Assembly (NCBI RefSeq): GCF_964273065.1
Contig: NZ_OZ186815.1
Coordinates: 2,852,001-2,916,000 of the forward strand
DNA: 64,000 bases
Direction: 5' to 3'
Source of the DNA: Nocardiopsis dassonvillei_B
GTDB lineage: Bacteria > Actinomycetota > Actinomycetes > Streptosporangiales > Streptosporangiaceae
Numbering within the stretch: the first letter of the stretch is position 1; the number at the start of each line of letters is the position of its first letter. Under the pieces are notes generated by a model. It searched no databases. It saw only the letters and a list, made by a program, of their open reading frames with translations, and was not told the DNA's origin. This document shows, piece after piece, positions 8,403-15,846 of this stretch. The translations under genes and the position numbers were made by a program.

Positions 8403-8416
8403 GTGATGCGTATCAC
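8403..8416. promoter_or_regulatory. Palindrome GTGAT-GCGT-ATCAC, possible operator
   Basis: Five-base arms GTGAT and ATCAC flank a four-base centre, about 130 bases upstream of the SDR start in an AT-richer patch. The arrangement is what a dimeric repressor (for example TetR or GntR type, common for fatty-acid operons) would bind. No regulator gene is present in the neighbourhood, so this is only a candidate. Confidence 0.3.
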
Positions 8417-8695
8417 AACGAAAGAAAAACCCTTCACCACCGCCCGGACGACCGCTCGAATACCCCGGAAGATAACGAAACAGTCTACCCCGTAAACCGA
8501 GCGGACCCATGCGGCGTGTTACAAGACCCCCATCACCGGGAAGGGCACGCGGAAAACCCTCGACCGAACCCCGGAAAAGCCGGAAAACCCGTGCTCAGCA
8601 CCCGGGACACCCGACGGAACCCCTTGCCGAAAAGGCGTTGCCGAGCGTAGGCGAATGCTCACGATACAGAGTACCGGGCGCCCGCATAAAGGCGA

Positions 8696-8724
8696 TGTCC
8701 CCAGTGCGAAGAATGACGTAATCT
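8696..8724 (+). promoter_or_regulatory. Possible promoter of the neuA operon
   Basis: TGTCCC (8696-8701) and TAATCT (8719-8724) are spaced by 17 bases, about 57 bases upstream of the TTG start of neuA. The -10 box fits TANNNT; the -35 is poor. Confidence 0.3.
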
Positions 8725-8780
8725 GAGCCGACCAGACTCGGAACACCGTTCCACCCCCTCGCTCACTCCGGAGTTGTGCC

Positions 8781-9959
8781 TTGCGTGTCACCGCCATCAT
8801 TCCCGCACGGGGCGGTTCCAAGGGAATTCCCCTCAAGAACATCGAGCCCGTGGGCGGTGTCCCCCTCATCGCACGCGCCGTCCGGTCCTGCCTGGAGGCG
8901 GGGAGCATCACCGACACGGTCGTCTCCACCGACCACCCCGCCATCGCGGCCGCCGCCCGCGCCGCGGGCGCCCGCGTGCTGGAGCGCCCGGCCGACCTGG
9001 GCGGCGACACGGTCTCCTCCGAGGCGGTCCTGCTCCAGGCGCTGGACGCCCTCGAAGCCTCCGGGGAACTCTCCGACGCCACCGTGTTCGTGCAGTGCAC
9101 CAGCCCGTTCATCGACCCCGCCGACCTGGACGCCGCCGTCGCCCGCGTCACCGGGGGCGAGGCCGACAGCGTCTTCTCCGCGGTGCCCACCCACGCCTTC
9201 CTGTGGGCCCGCCGCCCCGAGGGCGCCCGCGGCGTCAACCACTCCCACACCCACCGGCCCCGCCGCCAGGACCGCGAGCCCCACTACCGCGAGACCGGCG
9301 CCTTCTACGTCGTGGACACCGCCGGGTTCCGCTCCAGCGGCCACCGGTTCTTCGGCCGCATCGACCTGTGCGAGGTCCCCGACCTGCACGCCTTCGAGAT
9401 CGACACACCCGACGACCTGCGCCTGGCCCGCGCCCTGGCACCCGTCGCGGCCCCCGAGACGGCCCCCGTGGACATCGACGCCCTGGTCACCGACTTCGAC
9501 GGCGTCCACACCGACGACACCGTCACCGTCACCCAGGACGGGACCGAGGCCGTCCGGGTCAGCAGGTCCGACGGCATGGGCGTCCGCCTCCTGGGGGAGG
9601 CGGGCGTGCGGGTGCACATCCTGTCCACCGAGGTGAACCCCGTCGTGCGCGCCCGCGCCGACAAACTCGGCGTCACCGTCCTCCACGGGCTCTCCGACAA
9701 GCGGGCGGCCCTGGCCTCCTGGCTGTCCGACGAGGGAATCGACCCCTCACGCGTCGCCTACCTCGGCAACGACGTCAACGACCTGGGCTGCATGTCCCTG
9801 GTCGGCTGGCCCGTCGCCGTCCCCGACGCGCACCCCGCCGTACTCGCCGCGGCACGGCTCGTCCTGACCCGCCCCGGCGGGGCCGGCGCCGTGCGCGAAC
9901 TCTGCGAGCACGTACTTCTCTTCCGCGCACAGAACACAGACAAGAAGGACGCCACATGA
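8781..9959 (+). CDS. neuA: CMP-nonulosonate (acylneuraminate) cytidylyltransferase fused to HAD/KdsC-like phosphatase
   Basis: The 392-residue protein is a two-domain fusion. Residues 1 to about 230 are a cytidylyltransferase that opens with IIPARGGSKGIPLKN, the CTP-binding loop of NeuA/KdsB-type enzymes, and contains VQCTSPF and the YRETGAFYV block. Residues about 232-385 are a KdsC-like HAD domain with the DFDGV motif (Asp238 and Asp240), a conserved Lys in SDKRAA and GNDVND. The first domain should make the CMP-activated sugar, the second should remove a phosphate from the 9-phosphate precursor, or act structurally. The start is TTG at 8781 with CGGAG seven bases upstream. It overlaps neuB by four bases (ATGA), so they are co-translated. 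Whether the sugar is Neu5Ac, Kdn or another nonulosonate cannot be decided from the sequence. Confidence 0.88.
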   Translation: MRVTAIIPARGGSKGIPLKNIEPVGGVPLIARAVRSCLEAGSITDTVVSTDHPAIAAAARAAGARVLERPADLGGDTVSSEAVLLQALDALEASGELSDATVFVQCTSPFIDPADLDAAVARVTGGEADSVFSAVPTHAFLWARRPEGARGVNHSHTHRPRRQDREPHYRETGAFYVVDTAGFRSSGHRFFGRIDLCEVPDLHAFEIDTPDDLRLARALAPVAAPETAPVDIDALVTDFDGVHTDDTVTVTQDGTEAVRVSRSDGMGVRLLGEAGVRVHILSTEVNPVVRARADKLGVTVLHGLSDKRAALASWLSDEGIDPSRVAYLGNDVNDLGCMSLVGWPVAVPDAHPAVLAAARLVLTRPGGAGAVRELCEHVLLFRAQNTDKKDAT

Positions 9960-10873
9960 GCACCGCCACCGCCACCGCCCCCTCCCACCTGAGAGCGGAG
10001 ATCCCCGCGCTGCGCATCGGGCGCCACATGGTGGGCCCGGGCCACCCGGTGTACGTCATCGGCGAGATCGGCATCAACCACAACGGCGACCTCGGCCTCG
10101 CCAAGCAGCTGATCGACGTCGCCGCCGAGGCGGGCTGCCAGGCCGTCAAGTTCCAGAAGCGCACCCCGGAGATCTGCGTCCCCGTCGAGCAGCGGGACAA
10201 GATCCGGCAGACGCCCTGGGGCGAGATGACCTACATGGAGTACAAGCACCGGGTGGAGTTCGGCGAGTCCGAGTACACCGAGATCGCCGAGTACTGCGAC
10301 ACCCTGGGCCTGGACTGGTTCGCCTCCCCGTGGGACGTGCCGTCCGTGGACTTCCTGGAGAAGTTCGACGTCCCGGTGCACAAGGTGGCCTCCGCCTCCA
10401 TCACCGACCACGAGCTGCTGCGCGCCCTGGCCGCGACCGGCAAGCCGATCCTGCTGTCCACGGGCATGTCGACCCTGGACGAGATCGACGCCGCGGTCAC
10501 CATCCTGGGCGCCCGCAACCTAGTGATCATGCACTCCACCTCCACCTACCCGATGCCGCCGGAGGAGGGCAACCTCCGCACCATCGAGACCCTGCGCGAC
10601 CGCTACCGCGTCCCCGTGGCCTACTCCGGCCACGAGCGCGGCCTCCAGATCTCCGTGGCCGCCGCCGCCCTGGGCGCCGTCGCCATCGAGCGGCACATCA
10701 CCCTGGACCGCACCATGTGGGGCTCCGACCACGCCGCCTCGCTGGAGCCCACCGGCCTGCGCAACCTCGTCCGCGACATCCGCGTGGTCGAGCAGGCCCT
10801 CGGCGACGGCGTCAAGAAAGTCTTCCCGGGCGAGGAGGAGCCCCGCAAGCGCCTCCGCCGCACGACCGTCTGA
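9956..10873 (+). CDS. neuB: Nonulosonate synthase (N-acetylneuraminate synthase family)
   Basis: A 305-residue NeuB-family enzyme that condenses phosphoenolpyruvate with a hexose derivative to a nine-carbon acid. The TIM-barrel signature EIGINHNGD is at about residues 32-40, followed by AVKFQKR, and the metal-binding His residues are seen in YSGHERG and ERHITLD, with MWGSDHAASLEP behind. The usual C-terminal antifreeze-like SAF domain is missing: the protein stops right after the RKRLRR segment that normally precedes it. The start is the ATG overlapping the neuA stop, with AAGGA upstream. With neuA-HAD before it and glycosyltransferases after it, it supplies the monomer of a surface glycan. 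Confidence 0.92.
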   Translation: MSTATATAPSHLRAEIPALRIGRHMVGPGHPVYVIGEIGINHNGDLGLAKQLIDVAAEAGCQAVKFQKRTPEICVPVEQRDKIRQTPWGEMTYMEYKHRVEFGESEYTEIAEYCDTLGLDWFASPWDVPSVDFLEKFDVPVHKVASASITDHELLRALAATGKPILLSTGMSTLDEIDAAVTILGARNLVIMHSTSTYPMPPEEGNLRTIETLRDRYRVPVAYSGHERGLQISVAAAALGAVAIERHITLDRTMWGSDHAASLEPTGLRNLVRDIRVVEQALGDGVKKVFPGEEEPRKRLRRTTV

Positions 10874-10946
10874 TCCCCCCACCCCGCTCATCCCCCACGG
10901 ACCGCGCCCGGGGGCCCGCACGGGCCTCCGGGCCGAGGAGTACCCA

Positions 10947-11903
10947 GTGACCGCCCTCTCGGTGATCATCCCGGCCAAGGACGTGGCGCCCTACATCGGC
11001 ACCGCCCTGTCGAGCCTGGCCCGCAACCACCACCCCGACTTCGAGTACATCGTCGTGGACGACGGCTCCACCGACGGTACCGGCGACATCGTCGAGACAC
11101 GCCACAGGTCGCTTCCCGGGCTGCGGCTGATCCGTAACGAGACTCCGCAGGGACCGTCGAACGCCCGCAATCAGGGGCTCGCCCAGGCCAGGGGGCGGTA
11201 CATCACGTACCTGGACGGCGACGACTGGCTGGCGCCCGGGTACCTGTCACGTGCCCTGGGCTCCCTCCGCGACCTGGACGTGGACTTCATCCGCACCGAC
11301 CACGTACAGGTGCACGGTGGGCGGCGAGTCGTCCACCACGCCCCCGAAGCCCGGGTGAACCGCGCCCTCGACCCGCGTGGGGGCATTCTGCCCACCGACA
11401 GCAAGACCATGGTCGACTACCCCTACTCGTGGTCGGGCGTCTTCGACCGGGAACGTCTCACCGACGATCTGCTCCGGTTCGATCCGAAGCTGCACAGTTG
11501 CGAGGACCGCCCGTGGATCTGGCGGCTCCACCTGCGCGGGAAGTCGTACGCCCGGGTCCCGGAGCTCGGAGTGTTCTACCGCCGCGAGGTCGGCACCTCG
11601 CTCACCCAGATCGGTGACCGGCGCCAGCTGCACTTCTTCGAAGCCATGACGCAGGTCGTGGATGAGGTGTCCGCCGATCCAGCCGACTCCGCCTTCCTCC
11701 CCAAGGCCCTGCGCACCTTCTGCGCGATTCTGCTGCGGCAGATCGACCTCCAGGACCGGCTTTCCCGGGAGCTGCGGCTCGAACTCCATGCGCGTGGGAC
11801 CCAGGCGCTGCGAGCGATGCCGATGGACCTCCTCGATCGCACCCTGCGAGAGATGGGGAGCAAGCGAGGCAAGCGCTTGCTGGCCCTCTGGGAGCGCGGA
11901 TGA
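10947..11903 (+). CDS. Glycosyltransferase family 2
   Basis: A 318-residue GT-A type enzyme. It begins with LSVIIPAKDVAPYIGTAL, then the nucleotide-binding VVDDGSTDGT and the DXD-type YLDGDDW, all typical of family 2. A CEDRPWIWR block (about residue 185) is in the acceptor/catalytic region (ED motif). There are no membrane helices, so it acts in the cytoplasm on a lipid-linked or nucleotide intermediate. The start is GTG at 10947 with GAGGAG six bases upstream, 73 bases after neuB. It overlaps the next gene by four bases (ATGA). Base composition and codon choice look slightly less GC-extreme here and in the next gene than in neuA-neuB, a weak hint of separate origin. The sugar transferred is unknown. 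Confidence 0.88.
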   Translation: MTALSVIIPAKDVAPYIGTALSSLARNHHPDFEYIVVDDGSTDGTGDIVETRHRSLPGLRLIRNETPQGPSNARNQGLAQARGRYITYLDGDDWLAPGYLSRALGSLRDLDVDFIRTDHVQVHGGRRVVHHAPEARVNRALDPRGGILPTDSKTMVDYPYSWSGVFDRERLTDDLLRFDPKLHSCEDRPWIWRLHLRGKSYARVPELGVFYRREVGTSLTQIGDRRQLHFFEAMTQVVDEVSADPADSAFLPKALRTFCAILLRQIDLQDRLSRELRLELHARGTQALRAMPMDLLDRTLREMGSKRGKRLLALWERG

Positions 11904-13294
11904 GCTCTGCCGTCACCCCGCCGTCCCGGAACCAGGAGACCATGACCGCCCCGCACCGCACCCAGATCTTCGCCGTCACCCGCTTCTTCGGTACCGCCAG
12001 CCTGTGCGCCTCGATCGACTCCGGCGAATTCGGCGACCACCACCGGATCCTTCTGGTGGTGGACAACGCCGCCGAGCCCGAGGCGGTGCCCTCCCTGACC
12101 GAGGCCGCCGGATTCGAGGCCCTCCGCTCCCGCTTCCACGAGGTCGTCTCCTACAACGAGCTCATCTGGCCGAACCACCCCTCGCACTGGCAGCCTCGCA
12201 ACAACGACCTGCCCATGCTCCGCCGCATGCTCCGCTCCCACCTGCGGTTGGAGGGAGAGGTCGAACTGGTTCTGGAGTCGGTGCAGGTGCCGCCCGCACG
12301 AGCTCTCATGCCGCTCTTCCCCGGAGCTCCTGTGACCGTCTACGCCGACGGTCTGATGAGCTACGGGCCCACCCGCAACACCCTTCCCATGGAGACCATC
12401 ACCGCCGTGGAACGGGTCCTGCACCTGGACCTGGTCCCGGGGCTGGCTCCGCTGCTGCTCAGCGAGTACAGGGTCCCCTCCCTACCGGGAGACGGCACCG
12501 CCTTCCGAGCGGTCATGGCCGAGGTCGCGGAGCGGGCGGGGCTGCGTTCCGAGACCTCCGAAGGAACGGCTCCGGCACTGGTCCTCGGACAGTACCTGTC
12601 GGCTCTGGGGTTCCTCACCCCCGAGGAGGAGACCGAGCTGGAGGTGCGCATGGTCCGGGCCTGTGCTCGGGCCGGTCACCGCCGGGTCGCGTTCAAGGCC
12701 CATCCCGCGAGCGGGGCCGACGCGCGTGCGGCCCTGGTCGCGGCGGCCGAGGCCGCCGGTTCCCGGCTGGAGTTCGTCGAGGGCTCCCTGCCCATCGAGG
12801 CCTACTACGAGGTCTCCCGGCCCGCGCTGGTCGTGAGCTGCTTCTCCACCGCGCTGAGCACCGCCTCCAGGTTCTACGGCATCCCGGTCGCCACCATGGG
12901 GACCGAGACCCTCCTGGAGCGGCTGACTCCGTACGAGAACAGCAACCGTGTACCGGTCACCATCGCCGACACCACCATGCCGCGGCTGCTGGACTCCGGG
13001 GAGAGCGTCCCGCCCGCCATCACGGAGGACCGGTACGAGAAGGACCTCGTGCCGCTGGTCCGCGCGGTCGGCTACTGCATGCAGGCCGCCTCCTACCCGC
13101 ACCTGCGCGAGGAGACGGCCGCCTACCTGCTCGGTTACGAGGGCGACCTGCTGCGCCACTTCAAGCGCAAGCGGATCGCCGCCCTGGGCCTGACGGCCCC
13201 CGGAGTCCGTCCCTCCGGTCAGTTGCGCGACGCCAGCGTGCCGCGCAGGTTGGCGCGCAAGGCGCGCAGCCTCCTGCGGGCCCGGCCGAGCTGA
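11900..13294 (+). CDS. Alpha-2,8-polysialyltransferase-like glycosyltransferase
   Basis: The 464-residue protein carries the three motifs of bacterial polysialyltransferases and related sialyltransferases: an acidic-Asp-Gly block (VYADGLMSYGPTRN, Asp150-Gly151), a His-Pro block (FKAHPAS, about 265-271) and a Ser/Thr block (SCFSTALST, 313-321), in the expected order. These residues bind CMP-sialic acid and provide the catalytic acid and base. A basic C-terminal tail (RKARSLLRARPS) may touch the membrane. The start ATG overlaps the preceding stop and has GGGAG five bases upstream; a second ATG lies 14 codons inside. In this neighbourhood it most likely adds or polymerises the nonulosonic acid made by neuA and neuB. 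Its last 76 bases overlap, tail to tail, the end of the DUF6716 gene on the other strand. Confidence 0.82.
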   Translation: MSSAVTPPSRNQETMTAPHRTQIFAVTRFFGTASLCASIDSGEFGDHHRILLVVDNAAEPEAVPSLTEAAGFEALRSRFHEVVSYNELIWPNHPSHWQPRNNDLPMLRRMLRSHLRLEGEVELVLESVQVPPARALMPLFPGAPVTVYADGLMSYGPTRNTLPMETITAVERVLHLDLVPGLAPLLLSEYRVPSLPGDGTAFRAVMAEVAERAGLRSETSEGTAPALVLGQYLSALGFLTPEEETELEVRMVRACARAGHRRVAFKAHPASGADARAALVAAAEAAGSRLEFVEGSLPIEAYYEVSRPALVVSCFSTALSTASRFYGIPVATMGTETLLERLTPYENSNRVPVTIADTTMPRLLDSGESVPPAITEDRYEKDLVPLVRAVGYCMQAASYPHLREETAAYLLGYEGDLLRHFKRKRIAALGLTAPGVRPSGQLRDASVPRRLARKARSLLRARPS

Positions 13295-14469
13295 CGCACG
13301 GCCGTCGGGGGGAGCGACAGCCTCACCAGGGAGCGCGTGCGCCTGCGCTGCTGCTCGGGGCCGTCCAGCAGGGAGTCCCGCCGCGGCAGCTCCCCCCGGC
13401 GTGCGGCGGCCACCAGCGCGGTGAGCCGCCGCACCCAGTCGTTCTCGTGGACCGGGTGGAAGTAGTTGGCCCGCAGCCACGCGCCGTCCACCCGGCGGAA
13501 CCGGGCGGCGCGCACGTCGTCCAGGGTGCCCAGCACCCCGCTGCCCTCGAAGACCAGGTTGATCTGCTCGGCGTTGAGCCCGAAGTCGGTGAGCACCAGC
13601 GTCGGCACGTCGAGCGCGAACGCCTCCAGGGCCGCGGTCGAGCTGACCGTCACGAACCCCACCGCGTCCTCCAGGTACTCCACCATCGGCCCGGTGCGGA
13701 ACGCGACCGCGTCGGCGCGGACCTCTCCGCGAGCCGCCAGGTAGCGCCACAGCGCCTCGTAGTGGTACCTCTCCCTGTGGGTCTGGGCCTCGTCCTCCCT
13801 GGCCCGGAGCTTGACCACCACCTCCAGGTCGGGGCGGGCCCCGGCGAGCGCGGCCAGCGCCAGCAGCACCTGTTCGCGCTGCCCCTGCCCCGCGGGCACC
13901 TTCGCCTGGGAGGCGAACACCACCCGCGGGCGCCCGGTGCCGTTCCGGGGCCGGGCGTCGGGCAGGAACGGCAGGGTGGCCAGGCCGACCTCCCCGGTGG
14001 CGCCCAGGCGGGCGCCCAGCTCGGTGAACTCGGCGACCTCCCGGTGGCTGTGCAGCACGAACAGGTCGGCCGTCGAGCGGTACAGCCAGGCGCGCTCGGT
14101 GGCGGGCACCGAGATGCCGGGCAGTCCGGAGACCAGCACCGGCCGGTGCTCCCCGACCAGGGCGTGGGCGAGCGCGTCCACCACGGGGCCGGTGCAGTTG
14201 AGCATGAGCACGTCGGGGCGCTCCCGCAGCAGCCGGCTCCTCAGCTCCAGGGCCCCGCGAACCGGCACCTCGCGGCCCTGGAGCGGGGTCCCGGCGACGG
14301 CGGCCCGGACCTGGTCGGCGGACGGTGCGACCGGCGAGCGGACCACCGCCAGGTCGGTGTCCCAGCCCCCGCCCGGAAGGGCGCCCAGCAGGGCCGCCGA
14401 CCACTTGAGGTAGGAATCGGAGTCGGCGATCGCCATGACCCTGATCCGTCCGTCGCCCTCACGTTCCAC
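13219..14469 (-). CDS. Putative glycosyltransferase, DUF6716-like (copy 2)
   Basis: About 416 residues; the paralogue of the gene at 3715-4911. Shared blocks are the MAIADSDSYLKWSAALLGALP opening, VVRSPVAPS, VLMLNCTGPV, LHSHREVAEFTELG, TVSSTAALEAFALDVPTLVL and NYFHPVHENDWVRRL. The Ser-Ser-Thr block with following small residues recalls the nucleotide-sugar site of capsule glycosyltransferases. I prefer GTG at 14469, which has AGGAG seven bases upstream and gives the same tail length as copy 1; an ATG at 14484 is possible. Either start overlaps the end of the upstream GT52-like gene, so the two are translationally linked. Its C-terminal coding end overlaps the polysialyltransferase gene on the opposite strand by 76 bases. 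The substrate is unknown. Confidence 0.76.
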   Translation of the reverse strand: MEREGDGRIRVMAIADSDSYLKWSAALLGALPGGGWDTDLAVVRSPVAPSADQVRAAVAGTPLQGREVPVRGALELRSRLLRERPDVLMLNCTGPVVDALAHALVGEHRPVLVSGLPGISVPATERAWLYRSTADLFVLHSHREVAEFTELGARLGATGEVGLATLPFLPDARPRNGTGRPRVVFASQAKVPAGQGQREQVLLALAALAGARPDLEVVVKLRAREDEAQTHRERYHYEALWRYLAARGEVRADAVAFRTGPMVEYLEDAVGFVTVSSTAALEAFALDVPTLVLTDFGLNAEQINLVFEGSGVLGTLDDVRAARFRRVDGAWLRANYFHPVHENDWVRRLTALVAAARRGELPRRDSLLDGPEQQRRRTRSLVRLSLPPTAVRQLGRARRRLRALRANLRGTLASRN

Positions 14470-15481
14470 CCGCGTGCTCCTCATCGTTGACCAGGGCGGT
14501 GGTCACCGCCAGATCCTCGCGCAGTCCCGGCGAGGCCAGTTCCGTCCACCAGTGGTCGGGCACCCCGTCCGTGCCGATCGACGCCCCGCGCACCAGCAGC
14601 CGCAGGGACACCAGGGCGGTGGAGGGCAGCGACCGCACGGTGTGCCCGGGGCCGAGCCCGCGCAGCGACAGCTCGACGGGTACCCCGGTGCGCACCAGCC
14701 GCGCCCGCGGGTCGGCCGCCAGCAGCTCCAGCACCCGGGGGTCCTCCCGCCGGTGCGGGTGGTAGGCCACCGGCCCCCGGGCGAGCTGGTGCTCCAGCCA
14801 GCCCAGGTAGTCGGGCAGGCGGACCAGGCCGTCGTTGACCAGGGCGGTCCCCAGGACGATCCGCTGCTCGGCGGGCGGGGTGTGCTCGGGCAGGGAGCGC
14901 AGCAGGGGGAAGTCGTGGGACACCACCCGGATGCCCACGGCGGCCGCCGCCTCCCGCAGGTCGCCGGGAAGGGGGAGCATGGTGAACACGGTGAGGCGCC
15001 CCTCCTCCGCGGCGCGGCGCAGGACGCGCCCGGCCGCCGCTCCCAGGGCCAGCCGGGTCGGGGTGCGCCGCACCCGGGCACGCAGCACGGGCTGGACGGC
15101 GGGGGCGGCGAGCAGCCGCAGCAGGTGCCACACGGCCAGTCCGTCGTCGACCAGGACGAGGCGGCAGCGGGGGGCGCGCAGAAGCAGCCGCTGTACCTGG
15201 CCGGAGAACGCGTCGCCGATGACCCAGGTGAAGTCGGCGCTGCGGGGGCGGGTGGGGCGGCGGGCGAGCGCGGCGGGCGGGGTCGCGGGGAACAGGCGGC
15301 GCAGGGCGGCGTGGACGCCGGGCAGCCCGGTGGCGTCCTGGCGCAGGAGGATGCATCCCTGGGTGGACAGTCCGTGCGCCGCGTAGGCCTCCACGGCGGA
15401 CAGGAACTGGAGCGGGGATTCCACCCACGCCGACCCGTGCCCTTCGAAGGCCCAGGGTACGTCCGTGGGAAGAGGGTTCAC
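14459..15481 (-). CDS. GT52/sialyltransferase-like glycosyltransferase
   Basis: I do not have an exact family, but the 340-residue protein shows the layout of GT52 and polysialyltransferase enzymes: WVESPLQFLSAVEAY near the N-terminus (GT52-like), an acidic-Asp-Gly block VDDGLAVW at 111-118, a His-Pro block YHPHR at 240-244 and a Ser-Thr block SLPSTALVSL at 284-293. These match the donor-binding and catalytic motifs expected for CMP-sialic-acid-using transferases. It is soluble and Arg-rich. The start is GTG at 15481 with GGAAAG seven bases upstream. It is the first gene of a two-gene minus-strand unit with DUF6716 copy 2. A role in adding the nonulosonic acid or capping the chain is likely. 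A purely structural homologue without activity cannot be excluded. Confidence 0.65.
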   Translation of the reverse strand: MNPLPTDVPWAFEGHGSAWVESPLQFLSAVEAYAAHGLSTQGCILLRQDATGLPGVHAALRRLFPATPPAALARRPTRPRSADFTWVIGDAFSGQVQRLLLRAPRCRLVLVDDGLAVWHLLRLLAAPAVQPVLRARVRRTPTRLALGAAAGRVLRRAAEEGRLTVFTMLPLPGDLREAAAAVGIRVVSHDFPLLRSLPEHTPPAEQRIVLGTALVNDGLVRLPDYLGWLEHQLARGPVAYHPHRREDPRVLELLAADPRARLVRTGVPVELSLRGLGPGHTVRSLPSTALVSLRLLVRGASIGTDGVPDHWWTELASPGLREDLAVTTALVNDEEHAGGT

Positions 15482-15846
15482 GACGTGGCTTTCCGGGATT
15501 GATCAGACACGAGGGTTTCCAGCGTACACAGCGGATATAACGACCGCTGAACGGAGTACCGCCCGCCCGGAACCGTCTTCCCGGCCCTGGGGCCGAGGCG
15601 GCTTCCCGGGTTCCGCCCCGCCCGGCCGCCGCCGGACGCTGTCTTCCCGCCGTGGTGGCGACGGCCGGATCACAGCGGGCTCAGGAATCGACGCCGGAGG
15701 TCTCGACGACCGCCGGGCCGCTCCCCGACCGGTTCGTGCCACCGCCCGGCGGGTGGACCGCCGGTGCCGTGCCCGCCCCCTCCCCATGGCGGTCGGCGTC
15801 CGGGGACTCGTCGACCGACGGGTCCGCGCCGGGAGGCGAAGCCGGG
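15482..15846. other. Intergenic region, no gene seen
   Basis: These 365 bases lie between two minus-strand genes. Near the left end (15535-15560) is a small AT-richer patch with a TTATAT element on the minus strand and an AGCGG...CCGCT inverted repeat, which may hold the promoter of the GT52-like gene. The rest is very GC-rich coding-like sequence without a supported gene or strong terminator. Confidence 0.45.

Larger units (their letters stand above)
8274..8780. other. Divergent promoter region between SDR operon and neuA
   Basis: These 507 bases hold no convincing gene. They separate the minus-strand SDR/crotonase operon from the plus-strand sialic-acid-type genes and are richer in A and T than their surroundings (8400-8530 and 8640-8740). 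A 14-bp imperfect palindrome (8403-8416) and a weak plus-strand promoter candidate (8696-8724) are listed separately. Confidence 0.6.

Noticed and set aside
8307..8510. Short frames in the neuA upstream region
   Set aside because: No ribosome binding sites and no conserved-looking product; the region is better explained as promoter DNA.
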